Below are positions 41,939-50,700 of a DNA stretch of 64,000 nt, piece after piece; positions within the stretch are counted from its first letter, which is position 1; every line of letters starts with the position of its first letter. A program made the position numbers and the translations under genes. The stretch is from Mycolicibacterium peregrinum. Lineage in GTDB: Bacteria; Actinomycetota; Actinomycetes; Mycobacteriales; Mycobacteriaceae. Under the pieces are notes generated by a model that worked only from the letters and a program-made list of their open reading frames with translations, did not search any database and had not been told where the DNA came from. The DNA is taken from NCBI RefSeq assembly GCF_001665625.1, contig NZ_LZSY01000140.1, positions 1-64,000 of the forward strand, written 5' to 3'.

Positions 41939-43306
41939 TCAGGCGCCCGACGCCACCTCCAGCGCCTTGAGCGAGTCCTCCAGATGGCTGAGCATCCGCT
42001 GCAGGTGCGGCACACTGCGCCGGCATCCGACCAGCCCGAAATCCAGGTTGTCGGCATTGTTGGCCAAGGTGATGTTCATCGCCTGCCCGTCCAGCGCGAT
42101 CGACAGTGGATAGTTGCCGTCAAGCCGAGCGCCCTTCCAGTACAAGGGATGTCGCGGCCCGGGCACGTTGGAGATGACCAGGTTGAAGGGCGGTGTCGTG
42201 GCCTTGACGAATCCGGGAACCGCAGCCAGGCCGAGCGGGGCGATCATCAGCGCCGACAGCGCCAGGGCCTGGACTCTCGGCAGTTCGGAGAACACCTTCT
42301 TGTTGCCCCGCATCGACTCCCCGACGACATTCAGCCGCTCGGCGGGGTCATCCACATCGGTACCCAGATTGCACAGGACCGTGCCGACCATATTGCCGCC
42401 GGCGTCGGCCTCGTGTTCGGCGCGCAGGCTCACGGGCACCATCGCGATCAACGGTTGGTCCGGCAGCGCATCCTGTTCCACGAGATAGGCACGTAGCGCT
42501 CCGGCGCACACCGTGAGCACCACATCGTTGACTGTGAACCCGGCGGCCCGCGAGATCCGCTGGAACCGCTCCAGCGGCCAGGACTGGGCCGCGACCCGGC
42601 GGGCTCCGCCGATCTTGACGTTGAACATGGTCTTGGGAGCCGCGAACGGCAGGGTGAGTTGCTGTTCGAGCAGCGCCGAACGGGCCAGCTTGACCGTCGA
42701 CGGCGCCAGCCCCGCGACCGAGCCGACGGTATCGGTGACCGCCCGCAGCACCGACGAACTCTGGTGCTCCCGCTTGCGGCGCGGCAGCGACCACGGCACC
42801 CGCACCTCGGTGTCATCCGGATCCTGCGACAGGGTGCGCATCAACAGCTTCAGCGCCGACACCCCGTCGATCAACGAATGGTGCATCTTGGTGTAGACCG
42901 CGAACCTGCCGTCGGCGAGTCCTTCGATCAGGTGCGCCTCCCACAGCGGACGGTGCCGATCGAGCAGGCCGCCGTGCAGACGGGAGGTCAACTCCAGCAG
43001 ATCCCGAACGCGGCCCGGGGTCGGCAGCGCGGACCGGCGCAGGTGGTAGTCCATGTCGACGTCGTTGTCGTAGGTCCAGCCGACGTTCGCGATGCCGCCG
43101 AGGATGGTCGCCGGGTGTTTGCGGAACACCGGCTGAATGTCGGTCTGGGCCACCATCTCCTCGTGCAGTTCGCGCACGAAGTCACTGCCCGCGCCGGCCG
43201 GAGGTTCGTAGAGCGCGAGGCCACCGACATGGAACGGGTGCTCCCGGGTCTCAGCGATCAGGAACATCGAATCGGTCGGCGACATCAGATCCATGGACAC
43301 ATTCAA
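41939..43306 (-). CDS. Wax ester synthase/diacylglycerol acyltransferase (WS/DGAT)
   Basis: 455 residues. The acyltransferase motif HHSLIDG (142-148) is intact, and the DUF1298 C-terminal domain is present, with NDVVLTVCAGALRAYL and NLVISNVPGPRHPLYW. The enzyme joins acyl-CoA to a fatty alcohol or diacylglycerol to give wax ester or triacylglycerol; mycobacteria carry many paralogues. Convergent with the PBP gene (26-bp gap). Divergent from the small membrane protein/dioxygenase pair. Confidence 0.93.
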   Translation of the reverse strand: MNVSMDLMSPTDSMFLIAETREHPFHVGGLALYEPPAGAGSDFVRELHEEMVAQTDIQPVFRKHPATILGGIANVGWTYDNDVDMDYHLRRSALPTPGRVRDLLELTSRLHGGLLDRHRPLWEAHLIEGLADGRFAVYTKMHHSLIDGVSALKLLMRTLSQDPDDTEVRVPWSLPRRKREHQSSSVLRAVTDTVGSVAGLAPSTVKLARSALLEQQLTLPFAAPKTMFNVKIGGARRVAAQSWPLERFQRISRAAGFTVNDVVLTVCAGALRAYLVEQDALPDQPLIAMVPVSLRAEHEADAGGNMVGTVLCNLGTDVDDPAERLNVVGESMRGNKKVFSELPRVQALALSALMIAPLGLAAVPGFVKATTPPFNLVISNVPGPRHPLYWKGARLDGNYPLSIALDGQAMNITLANNADNLDFGLVGCRRSVPHLQRMLSHLEDSLKALEVASGA

Positions 43307-43404
43307 CGCCGTTGCGACGAGCTCTGACGAAGACCGGGCGAATCAGGCGAAACAAGTAGCCGACTACTCATGCACCGGCCGCGGCGAACGCCCAAGATCT
43401 AGAC

Positions 43405-43815
43405 ATGCTGAGCCCGACAGCAGCACGCACCGCGCTGGCCGTGATCCGGATCCTCAATGGCGCGACCGCCCTTGTGGCCCCCGAAAGACTTCTCACCCGC
43501 CTCGGCGTCGACACCGCACGCGATCGTTCGGCCGCCTATCCGTTCCGGATGTTCGGCATCAGGACCGTGCTGATCGGGCTGGATCTGCTCGTCCTGCGGG
43601 GCAGCGAACTTCGTCGGGCCGAGAACCTCGCCGTCCTGATCCACGCCACCGACACCCTGTCGGCCGCCGTCACCACAGCGCGCGGCGATCTGCCGCGCCG
43701 CCACGGCGTGACGGCCACAGTCATCTCCGCCATCAACACCGCTCTCGCCGTCATTGCCTGGAAAGGATCCCGTCATGCCATCGCTTCTCACGAGGTTGTT
43801 TCTCAAGACCACTGA
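43405..43815 (+). CDS. Small membrane protein of unknown function
   Basis: 136 residues with four probable membrane-embedded helices (about 5-25, 45-65, 75-92 and 100-122). The N-terminus reads RTALAVIRILNGATALVAPERLL. This resembles the DUF4267-type group, without known function. Its 3' end overlaps the dioxygenase gene by 41 bp in another frame, so the two are probably co-translated, and it may assist membrane location of the oxygenase. Confidence 0.72.
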   Translation: MLSPTAARTALAVIRILNGATALVAPERLLTRLGVDTARDRSAAYPFRMFGIRTVLIGLDLLVLRGSELRRAENLAVLIHATDTLSAAVTTARGDLPRRHGVTATVISAINTALAVIAWKGSRHAIASHEVVSQDH

Positions 43816-45550
43816 GCTGGTCGACCGGCGGATCGGCTGGGACAAGCTGCCCCCGATCGTCGGCATCTCGGTGCTGGTCGGGATCCGCGATTCCCTGCGC
43901 GAGCACAACCTGTACGACACCTACCAGGGCAAGCCACCGGAGGCGCCGCCGCTGGCCCCGACCGATTACCTGACCGCCCGGACGGCCAACGGTTCCTACA
44001 ACGACCTCTCGGCGCCGTCGATGGGCATGGCCGACACCCGGTTCGGGCGCAATGTGCCCCTGGCCGAGGGCCGGGCCGAGACGCTGCCGCAGCTGATGGA
44101 TCCCAATCCCCGACTGATCAGCACCAAACTGTTGCAGCGCCGCGAATTCAAGCCGGCCACCACACTCAACGTGCTCGCCGGGGCGTGGTTGCAGTTCGAG
44201 ACCCGGGACTGGTTCAGCCACGGTACCGACGCCAATCGGATGCTCGAGATCCCCCGCCCCGACGGGGACGACGAATGGCCCGAGGACACCATCAAGGTCC
44301 CAGCCACGGCCGTCGACCCCACGGCCGCGCCGGGCGGTTCGACCTTTGTCAACACCGAAACCCACTGGTGGGATGCCTCGCAGATCTACGGCAGCAACCA
44401 GGATTTCCAGAAGGCCGTCCGTAGCGGCAAGGGCGGCAAGGTGCGCATCGACGCCGACGGGTTCATCGACATCGACCCGGCCCTCATCGGCGCTTCCGGT
44501 GGCGCGGACGGCTGGTGGCTGGGCATGGAGCTGATGGGCACGATATTCATGCGTGAGCACAACGCCATCTGTGACCGGCTCAGGGCGGCATATCCGAACT
44601 GGGACGACGACCAACTGTTCAACAAGGCACGACTCATCAACGCCGCGCTGATCGCCAAGATCCACACCATCGAATGGACCCCGGCGATCCTGGGGCATCC
44701 GACCCTGCAGATCGGGATGCGGGCCAACTGGTTCGGCCTGGCCGGTGAGCGGGTCAAGGAGTTGTTCGGCCGGATCGGGTCCAGCGATGTGGTCAGCGGT
44801 ATCCCAGGCTCGACCACCGACCACCACACCGCCCCGTATTCGATCACCGAGGACTTCGTCACCGTCTACCGGATGCACCCCCTGGTGCCCGATGATTATG
44901 AATTCCTCAGCCTGACAACCGGAGTCGAGCCACGCCAACTCACCTTCGGCGAGATCCACGGCGGGGCGAACTCCCGCGGTGTCCTCAAGAGCATGGGTGT
45001 GGCCGAGTGCCTGTACTCGCTGGGCGTCGCCCATCCTGGCGCGGTCACCCTGCACAACAGCCCGAACTTCATGCGGAACTTCCAGCGCACCGACGAACAC
45101 ACACTCGACATGATCGCCACCGACATCCTGCGCTCCCGGGAACGAGGAGTCCCGCGCTACAACGACTTCCGCCGTGCATTGCGACTGAACCCGGTGACCA
45201 GTTTCGACCAGATCAGCGGCGGCGACGCTTCCACCGCCGCTGTGATGGCCGAGATCTACGGCGGCGACATCGAGAAGGTGGACACCACCGTCGGCATGTT
45301 CGGCGAAAAACTGCCAGAGGGATTCGGGTTCAGCGACACCGCATTCCGGATCTTCGTGCTGATGGCCACCCGTCGCCTCAAGAGCGACCGGTTCTACACC
45401 GTGGACTTCACGCCGCGCGTCTACACCCCCGAGGGCATGGACTGGATCGACCACAACGACATGACCTCGGTGTTGCTGCGGCACTATCCCGAGCTCGAGC
45501 CGTCACTGCGCGGGCAGCGCAACGCCTTCGCGCCGTGGGCGCGGATCTAG
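43775..45550 (+). CDS. Animal-heme-peroxidase-family fatty-acid alpha-dioxygenase-like enzyme
   Basis: 591 residues from ATG 43775 (GAAAGGA upstream). The distal heme histidine lies in RDWFSHGTD (H149), and VYRMH gives Y365-x-x-H368: the proximal histidine with the radical-forming tyrosine three residues before it, as in plant alpha-dioxygenase and cyclooxygenase. TETHWWDASQIYGSN and GTIFMREHN are conserved in this group. A pure peroxidase would not need the tyrosine. Alpha-dioxygenases convert fatty acids to 2-hydroperoxy acids, which decay to aldehydes one carbon shorter. Proximity to a WS/DGAT supports lipid metabolism. The catalytic role is inferred. Confidence 0.86.
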   Translation: MPSLLTRLFLKTTELVDRRIGWDKLPPIVGISVLVGIRDSLREHNLYDTYQGKPPEAPPLAPTDYLTARTANGSYNDLSAPSMGMADTRFGRNVPLAEGRAETLPQLMDPNPRLISTKLLQRREFKPATTLNVLAGAWLQFETRDWFSHGTDANRMLEIPRPDGDDEWPEDTIKVPATAVDPTAAPGGSTFVNTETHWWDASQIYGSNQDFQKAVRSGKGGKVRIDADGFIDIDPALIGASGGADGWWLGMELMGTIFMREHNAICDRLRAAYPNWDDDQLFNKARLINAALIAKIHTIEWTPAILGHPTLQIGMRANWFGLAGERVKELFGRIGSSDVVSGIPGSTTDHHTAPYSITEDFVTVYRMHPLVPDDYEFLSLTTGVEPRQLTFGEIHGGANSRGVLKSMGVAECLYSLGVAHPGAVTLHNSPNFMRNFQRTDEHTLDMIATDILRSRERGVPRYNDFRRALRLNPVTSFDQISGGDASTAAVMAEIYGGDIEKVDTTVGMFGEKLPEGFGFSDTAFRIFVLMATRRLKSDRFYTVDFTPRVYTPEGMDWIDHNDMTSVLLRHYPELEPSLRGQRNAFAPWARI

Positions 45551-45566
45551 TTGGGACATCGGGCCG

Positions 45567-46124
45567 CTAGAAGGTGCGCTCGTAAATGTCCGCGGCGATC
45601 GCGATGGCCGTGTCGTTGCACTGCTCATCGGTGAGCGGCAGGTCACCCATCATTGCCACGCTCCAGGAGATGGTCAGCAGGGCCTGGCGGGCGTGATACA
45701 CCGCGACGGGATCGTGGTCGGGGGCAGTCATGGCGTCGGAAACGGTGCGGAACTGGTAGCGCAGGTCGGCGCCGACCCCGAGCCGATTGAACGCCGCATA
45801 GTTCTCGTGCATGAACCGCGTCATGGCCCGGCCGGTGCCGTGCAGAACCGTGCCGTACCGTCGCAGGACCTCGAGTCCGGTTTCCCTGCCCGCAGGCTGA
45901 TCGGCAGCCCAGCTCAGGATCTCGTCCACACCCGTACGCAAATCGTCGGCAAGGCTCACCACGATGTCCTCTTTTGCCGGGAAGTGGTAGTAGACAGCGG
46001 CCTTCGTGATCCCGAGACTTTCGGCGATCTGACGGATCGAGGTGTGGTCGTAGCCGTGGGCCGAGAACAGCTCAAGGGCCACGGCGCGGATCTTGTCGCG
46101 GGTGTCGGTCCGTCGACCTGCCAT
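45567..46124 (-). CDS. TetR-family regulator
   Basis: 185 residues with HTH (about 12-58, TSIRQIAESLGITKAAVYYHFPAKEDI). It is divergent from the methyltransferase gene, and the intervening 107 bp hold two matching operator-like sites. It converges with the dioxygenase gene (16-bp gap). The expected action is repression of itself and the methyltransferase gene. The inducer is unknown. Confidence 0.92.
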   Translation of the reverse strand: MAGRRTDTRDKIRAVALELFSAHGYDHTSIRQIAESLGITKAAVYYHFPAKEDIVVSLADDLRTGVDEILSWAADQPAGRETGLEVLRRYGTVLHGTGRAMTRFMHENYAAFNRLGVGADLRYQFRTVSDAMTAPDHDPVAVYHARQALLTISWSVAMMGDLPLTDEQCNDTAIAIAADIYERTF

Positions 46125-46135
46125 CCAGCCCCTCC

Positions 46136-46206
46136 CATTACTTGACGCCCGGTAAGGGATGAGCTTAGCGTGGCCGGATCCATTACTTACCTGCCGTCAA
46201 GTAATG
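46136..46206. promoter_or_regulatory. Two TetR operator sites in the divergent gap
   Basis: Site 2 (46181-46206) is a perfect palindrome: CATTACTT-N10-AAGTAATG. Site 1 (46136-46161) has the same 8-10-8 layout in the opposite orientation, CATTACTT-N10-AAGGGATG, with a similar spacer. Site 1 is close to the tetR start and site 2 to the methyltransferase start, so each gene has its own operator. Confidence 0.85.
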
Positions 46207-46231
46207 AATGAGACGCATCGAGGGGGAATCC

Positions 46232-47098
46232 ATGCACGGTTCACAGCTGCCCACAACACTGACCGGCCCACCACTCACCGCCGTCGGGGTCGCGGTGATC
46301 CGAGCCCGGGAATCCGAACGGGATGACCGCCTCTATGCCGATCCTTACGCCGCCCGCTTCGTCGCGGCAGCACAGCAGGCCTATCTCGCCCCGGACGCGC
46401 CCGAGGGTGCCGCCGAAACCTGGGCGACCGTGTTGCGATTGGCCGCGATGATGTACGAATCCCGCACAGTCGGTGTCCGCCTGGTCGACGACGCCTTGAC
46501 CCAAGCGGCTGATGCCGGGCGCACCCAGATCGTGTTGATCGGCGCCGGGCTGGACACCCACGCGTTCCGGCTGACCTGGCCCGGGTCCGTGCACCTGTTC
46601 GAGGTCGATCTACCCCAGCTCTTCGCCTTCAAGGAACCGACCCTGCGCGACGCCGTCGCGACCTGCGAGCGCCACGTCATCGAGGCCGACCTGTCCGACT
46701 CAGACTGGGCAGAATCCCTGGTGACCAACGGGTTTGATCCCACCATCCCGACGCATTGGGTCGACCATGCCCTGATGACACTGCCGAGGGCCGCGGCTCG
46801 CGCCGGGGTCGAGGCGATCACGCGACTGTCCGCGCCCGGCAGCCGGTACGAATTCCCGACCATGGGTAGCCAGAGCTTCAACACCACACTGAAGTCGGTG
46901 GACGGCGCCGCGGACCTGTATCGCGGCACGTCCAATGTCGATCGGGGCCTCGGTGACGACGCCCGGCACTGGATCGAAAGCCTGGGGTGGTCAACGTCTT
47001 TCACCAGCTTCGCCGAACTGGCCGCACGCTATCCCCGCAAGGTCGGTTCAGACGCCGGCAGCGGAACCGTCACCGCCACCCGGTTGGAAACCCTGTGA
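46232..47098 (+). CDS. SAM-dependent methyltransferase (TIGR00027 family)
   Basis: 288 residues from ATG 46232 (GAGGGGGA upstream); ATG 46208 is less likely. The motif I region is VLIGAGLDTHAFRL, and LFEVDLPQL is the acidic loop that binds SAM. VGVAVIRARESER near the N-terminus is typical of this large actinobacterial family, related to leucine carboxyl methyltransferase. The substrate is unknown. Under local TetR control. Confidence 0.88.
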   Translation: MHGSQLPTTLTGPPLTAVGVAVIRARESERDDRLYADPYAARFVAAAQQAYLAPDAPEGAAETWATVLRLAAMMYESRTVGVRLVDDALTQAADAGRTQIVLIGAGLDTHAFRLTWPGSVHLFEVDLPQLFAFKEPTLRDAVATCERHVIEADLSDSDWAESLVTNGFDPTIPTHWVDHALMTLPRAAARAGVEAITRLSAPGSRYEFPTMGSQSFNTTLKSVDGAADLYRGTSNVDRGLGDDARHWIESLGWSTSFTSFAELAARYPRKVGSDAGSGTVTATRLETL

Positions 47099-47201
47099 CG
47101 AACGTGCAGGTTGTTGTCGCAATTTCGCCATCAGCGACAGAAAGGCTGCACGCTCGACACAGCGCCCAGGCGAGTGATCTGCGTCGCGCGCTGATCGCAA
47201 A

Positions 47202-47236
47202 AAATCCCGCTACCTGCGAGAACAGGTGCGGGATTT
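47202..47236 (-). terminator. Intrinsic terminator of tRNA-Ser(CGA)
   Basis: On the minus strand AAATCCCGC-ACCTG pairs with CAGGT-a-GCGGGATTT and is followed by TTTTTTG, a classical stem plus T run. It begins four bases after the tRNA 3' end. Because of its symmetry it could also stop transcription from the methyltransferase side. Confidence 0.9.
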
Positions 47237-47240
47237 ATGG

Positions 47241-47328
47241 CGGTGGCGGAGGGATTTGAACCCTCGGACGGGGGTTACCCGTCACACGCTTTCGAGGCGT
47301 GCTCCTTAGGCCGCTCGGACACGCCACC
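47241..47328 (-). tRNA. tRNA-Ser (anticodon CGA)
   Basis: Class II tRNA on the minus strand. Acceptor GGTGGCG pairs with CGCCACC, discriminator G. Anticodon stem CACGC/GCGTG has loop CTCGAAA, anticodon CGA. A long variable arm and T-loop GGTTCAAATCC are present. CCA is not encoded. It reads UCG. Confidence 0.97.
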
Positions 47329-47369
47329 GTGTGGCAGCTTACCGGGCGAGCGCGCCAAGCCCTAATCGC

Positions 47370-47825
47370 TTACCGCTGGGCCGCGAAGAACTCCTCCAGC
47401 AGGGCCGCGCACTCGTCGGCCAGGACCCCGCCGACCACCTCGGGACGGTGGTTGAGCCGGCGATCACGCACCACATCCCACAGCGAGCCGACCGCCCCGG
47501 TCTTGGGTTCCCAGGCGCCGAACACCACCCGCGCCACCCGGGCAAGCACCAACGCGCCCGCGCACATCGTGCACGGCTCGACTGTCACGGCCAGCGTCGC
47601 ACCTTCCAGCCGCCACCCGTCACCGAGCACCCGGGCGGCCTCGCGCATCGCCACGATCTCGGCGTGCCCGGCCGGGTCGCCGGTGGCCTCACGGACGTTC
47701 GCAGCGCGCGCCAACTCGGTCCCGTCGGCGGCGAACACCACCGCACCGATCGGCACGTCGCGCGGACCGGCTGTCCGGGCAGCCCCCAGCGCCGCGCGGA
47801 TCAGGGATTCGTCTGAGGCACTCAC
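47370..47825 (-). CDS. tadA: tRNA-specific adenosine deaminase
   Basis: 151 residues. The zinc-dependent deaminase motifs HAE (H54-A-E56) and PCTMC (C85, C88) are intact. The enzyme converts A34 to inosine in tRNA(Arg, ACG) and is essential. The GTG start overlaps the stop of the upstream gene (GTGA), so it is coupled to the associated protein. The neighbouring tRNA gene is read from the same strand. Confidence 0.96.
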   Translation of the reverse strand: MSASDESLIRAALGAARTAGPRDVPIGAVVFAADGTELARAANVREATGDPAGHAEIVAMREAARVLGDGWRLEGATLAVTVEPCTMCAGALVLARVARVVFGAWEPKTGAVGSLWDVVRDRRLNHRPEVVGGVLADECAALLEEFFAAQR

Positions 47826-48328
47826 CGACCGAGCCGGTCGAGCACCGCCGACAGCTCGTCGGCGAAGCCCATCTCGCGGGCGATCCGCCCGATCTGCTCG
47901 TCGGCGTACAGGTCGGTCTCCGACAAGATCACCCCGAGCACGTCCTCGTGCAGACCGATGTCGGACAGCACCGCGAGGTCGCCCTCTTCGAAGGGATCCG
48001 AGTCTTCGAGATCCTCTTCTTCCAGGTCAGCGTCCAAATTCTCCAGCGCCTCTGCGGCGATGTCGTAGTCCAGTGCCGCGGTGGCGTCCGACAGCAGCAA
48101 CCGGGTACCCGCCGGTGCGGGCCGCACGATCACGAAAAATTCGTCGTCCACATCGAGCAGTCCGAAGACCGCCCCGGCGCTGCGCAGCTCGCGGAGCTCG
48201 GTCTCGGCCGCGGTCAAACTCTTCAACGACGACGACCGCATCGGGGCGCACCGCCACCTGCCGTCCTCCCGGACAACGGCCACCCCGAAACCATCGGGCA
48301 GGTCTGCCGGTGCACGCTGCGCCTCCAT
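47822..48328 (-). CDS. tRNA adenosine deaminase-associated protein (Rv3753c-like)
   Basis: 168 residues, with an N-terminal alpha/beta domain (GFGVAVVREDGRWRCAPM) and a strongly acidic middle (about 98-118, LEEEDLEDSDPFEEGD). Actinobacterial genomes consistently carry this gene immediately before tadA, and family databases name it after that association. No enzyme motif is visible. It overlaps tadA by four bases. Confidence 0.9.
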   Translation of the reverse strand: MEAQRAPADLPDGFGVAVVREDGRWRCAPMRSSSLKSLTAAETELRELRSAGAVFGLLDVDDEFFVIVRPAPAGTRLLLSDATAALDYDIAAEALENLDADLEEEDLEDSDPFEEGDLAVLSDIGLHEDVLGVILSETDLYADEQIGRIAREMGFADELSAVLDRLGR

Positions 48329-48411
48329 GCCCGCCTACGGTAGTCGCCGACCAGCAATTTTGACAGGGATCACCCTCGGCCCCGGCCGGGTCGGTATGCC
48401 AACCTTGATGC

Positions 48412-49371
48412 GTGACGAACACACCCGTGTGCGTGTTGGGCCTCGGTCTGATCGGTGGCTCGCTGATGCGCGCCGCTGCCGGGGCGGGCCGTGAGGTCTT
48501 CGGCTACAACCGGTCGCTGGAGTCCGTCGCGGCCGCCAAGTTCGACGGGTTCGACGCCACGGCGGACCTCGACGCGGCGCTGCGCCGGGCGGCCGACTGC
48601 AACGCGCTGATCGTGGTGGCGGTGCCGATGCCGGCCCTGCCGCAGATGCTCGACCGCATCCGCAGCACTGCACCCCAGTGCCCGTTGACCGACGTGACCA
48701 GTGTCAAGGGCGCGGTGCTCGCCGAGGTGGAACAAGCCGGCCTCCTGCAGAACTTCGTCGGCGGGCATCCGATGGCCGGTACCGCGCACTCCGGCTGGTC
48801 GGCCGGTGACGCCGCGCTGTTCACCGGCGCCGCGTGGGTGGTCAGCGTGGACGACCACGTCGACGCCGGCGTCTGGTCCCAGGTGGCCCAGCTGGCCCTG
48901 GACTGCCACGCCGTCGTGGTGCCGGCCCGCTCCGACGAGCACGATGCCGCCGCGGCCACGATCTCGCACCTGCCGCACCTGTTCGCCGAGACCCTGGCCG
49001 TGATCGCCGGAGAAGTTCCGCTGGCATTCGCCCTGGCCGCCGGATCATTCCGCGACGGCACCCGGGTGGCGGCCACCGCACCGGACCTGGTGCGGGCCAT
49101 GTGCGAGGCCAACGCCGACCAGCTGCTGCCCGCGCTGGAACACGGCATCGAACTGCTGACGCGAGCCAAGGAGACACTGGCGGACACGGGTTCGGTGGCC
49201 GATCTGGTCGAGACCGGGCATGCCGCGCGGATGCGCTACGACAGCTTCAGCCGCCCCGAGATCATCACCACGGTGGTCGGCACCGACAACTGGCGGGCCG
49301 AGCTGGCCGCCGCCGGACGAGCCGGCGGGGTGATCAGATCCGCTCTGCCAGTCCTGGGTAATCAAGGATGA
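48412..49371 (+). CDS. tyrA: Prephenate dehydrogenase
   Basis: 319 residues. The Rossmann motif GLGLIGGSL is at about 9-17. The catalytic-histidine block GGHPMAGTAHSGWSAG includes H123 and H130 (approximate numbering). It makes 4-hydroxyphenylpyruvate from prephenate with NAD(P)+, the tyrosine branch. The position after Rv3753c/tadA matches Rv3754. It overlaps the convergent DUF1089 gene by 38 bp. Confidence 0.93.
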   Translation: MTNTPVCVLGLGLIGGSLMRAAAGAGREVFGYNRSLESVAAAKFDGFDATADLDAALRRAADCNALIVVAVPMPALPQMLDRIRSTAPQCPLTDVTSVKGAVLAEVEQAGLLQNFVGGHPMAGTAHSGWSAGDAALFTGAAWVVSVDDHVDAGVWSQVAQLALDCHAVVVPARSDEHDAAAATISHLPHLFAETLAVIAGEVPLAFALAAGSFRDGTRVAATAPDLVRAMCEANADQLLPALEHGIELLTRAKETLADTGSVADLVETGHAARMRYDSFSRPEIITTVVGTDNWRAELAAAGRAGGVIRSALPVLGNQG

Positions 49372-49921
49372 AGCCGTCGGGATCAACCGTGATGGTGGTG
49401 TCGGCGACGGGCGAGCGCAGTTTCACCGCGGCTCCGGGCCCCGGGCTGCTGTAGCTGATGTTCGCGGTCTCCACCGACAGGTCCGGCAACCGCACGTAGA
49501 CCACCGGCAGCGTCACCGACTCCGCGCGTTGGTGCAGGCCCGTCCGCCGGATCGGCAGCGCGTTGAAGAACGGGCTGAACACGAGATCCACATCGAGCGC
49601 ACCGCCGAAGTCCGAGCGCTTGGTCTGGGTGTGATCCTGCACCAGCCACATGTTCTCCTCATCGCGGGCGATGGAGAGCTGGCGTTCCCGCTCGGCCAGC
49701 GTGACAGTCAGAGACAACCGCTTGGTGGCGCCGGTCTCGTCGGTGACCAGGTCATAGGAGGCCGAGAAGGCCGGGTGGGAATCGGTGGAAGCCGCCACGA
49801 TCCGGCCATAGGCCTTGATCCTGTTGCCCGACAGCTGAACCCGAGCGGATTCCATCCGGGGTTCGTCGTGCGCCCGCCAGGTCAACACTGCTGGCCAGGC
49901 ACGATCCTTCTCGTCGCTCAC
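49334..49921 (-). CDS. Putative glycolipid-binding protein (DUF1089, Rv3755c-like)
   Basis: 195 residues, predicted all-beta and soluble: repeated strands such as RVQLSGNRIKAYGRIVA and SYDLVTDETGATKRLSLTV. Belongs by position and pattern to the putative glycolipid-binding family (Rv3755c). Its ATG overlaps the proZ stop (ATGA), making it the last gene of the osmoprotectant transporter operon. No catalytic motif. Confidence 0.85.
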   Translation of the reverse strand: MSDEKDRAWPAVLTWRAHDEPRMESARVQLSGNRIKAYGRIVAASTDSHPAFSASYDLVTDETGATKRLSLTVTLAERERQLSIARDEENMWLVQDHTQTKRSDFGGALDVDLVFSPFFNALPIRRTGLHQRAESVTLPVVYVRLPDLSVETANISYSSPGPGAAVKLRSPVADTTITVDPDGFILDYPGLAERI

Positions 49922-50700
49922 CCGTCTACCGTATGCGACGACGCGCGGCCTTCGTAGCCGAGTCCGGAACTCCCCGCCGGACGCGACTCGAGCGCCACCT
50001 CGTCGCCGAGCAACGGCTGCGGAATCCGTCGTCGACCTCCCAAGCGGCCACTACCGGGTACCGAGAGCCACACCGCGAACGCCAGCGCGGCATCGAGAAT
50101 CAAGGCCAGCGCCGTCACCATCAGCGCACCCACCAGCGCGATGTGGAACTGCCGCACCTTGATGCCGTCGATCAGATACCGGCCCAACCCGCCGAGACTC
50201 GCGTAGGCCGCCACCGTCGCGGTCGCCACGATCTGCAGCGTCGCGGTTCGCAGACCGCCGACGATCAACGGCAGCGCGTTGGGCACCTCGACCCCGAACA
50301 GCACCCGCCGCTCCGTCATGCCCATCGATCTGGCTGCGTCCACCACGGCGGGATCGACGTTCGCGATCCCGGCGTAGGTGCCGGCCAGCAACGGAGGAAT
50401 GCCCAGCAGCATCAGGGCCACCGTCGGCGGCACCAAGCCGAGCCCCCACAACAACACCCCGAGCAGCAGCACGCCGAGCGTGGGCAGGGCGCGCAACGCG
50501 TTGACCCCGGTGACGACCAGGAAGGTGCCGCGCCCGGTGTGCCCGATGAGCAGGCCGACCGGGATCGCGATCACCACCGAAGCCGCCACCGCGACGACGG
50601 TGTACTGCAGGTGTTCGACGATGCGGGCAGTCAACCCTGCGGGCCCGGCCCAGTTGGCGGCGGTGAAGATGAAGTCGAGTGCCTGTTGCAGGAAGTTCAT
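49918..50700 (-). CDS. proZ: Osmoprotectant (glycine betaine/choline-type) ABC permease
   Basis: 260 residues from ATG 50700. Five or six TM helices and the EAA-loop region DAARSMGMTERRVLFGVEVPNALPLIVGG identify an OpuBD/ProW-type permease. C-terminal ~50 residues are soluble. It forms the membrane channel with the following permease. The start overlaps the stop of proW (ATGA). Confidence 0.92.
   Translation of the reverse strand: MNFLQQALDFIFTAANWAGPAGLTARIVEHLQYTVVAVAASVVIAIPVGLLIGHTGRGTFLVVTGVNALRALPTLGVLLLGVLLWGLGLVPPTVALMLLGIPPLLAGTYAGIANVDPAVVDAARSMGMTERRVLFGVEVPNALPLIVGGLRTATLQIVATATVAAYASLGGLGRYLIDGIKVRQFHIALVGALMVTALALILDAALAFAVWLSVPGSGRLGGRRRIPQPLLGDEVALESRPAGSSGLGYEGRASSHTVDG

Noticed and set aside
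40092..42026. A 644-codon open frame on the minus strand
   Set aside because: It is antisense to the penicillin-binding lipoprotein, which has all catalytic motifs. No domain is recognisable in the antisense product.
43754..43774. TTG start seven codons upstream of the dioxygenase ATG
   Set aside because: The ATG at 43775 has a good RBS (GAAAGGA) at correct distance; the TTG has none.
43751..45484. A 577-codon minus-strand frame opposite the dioxygenase gene
   Set aside because: Shadow of a gene with conserved heme ligands; there is no RBS and no homologous motif.
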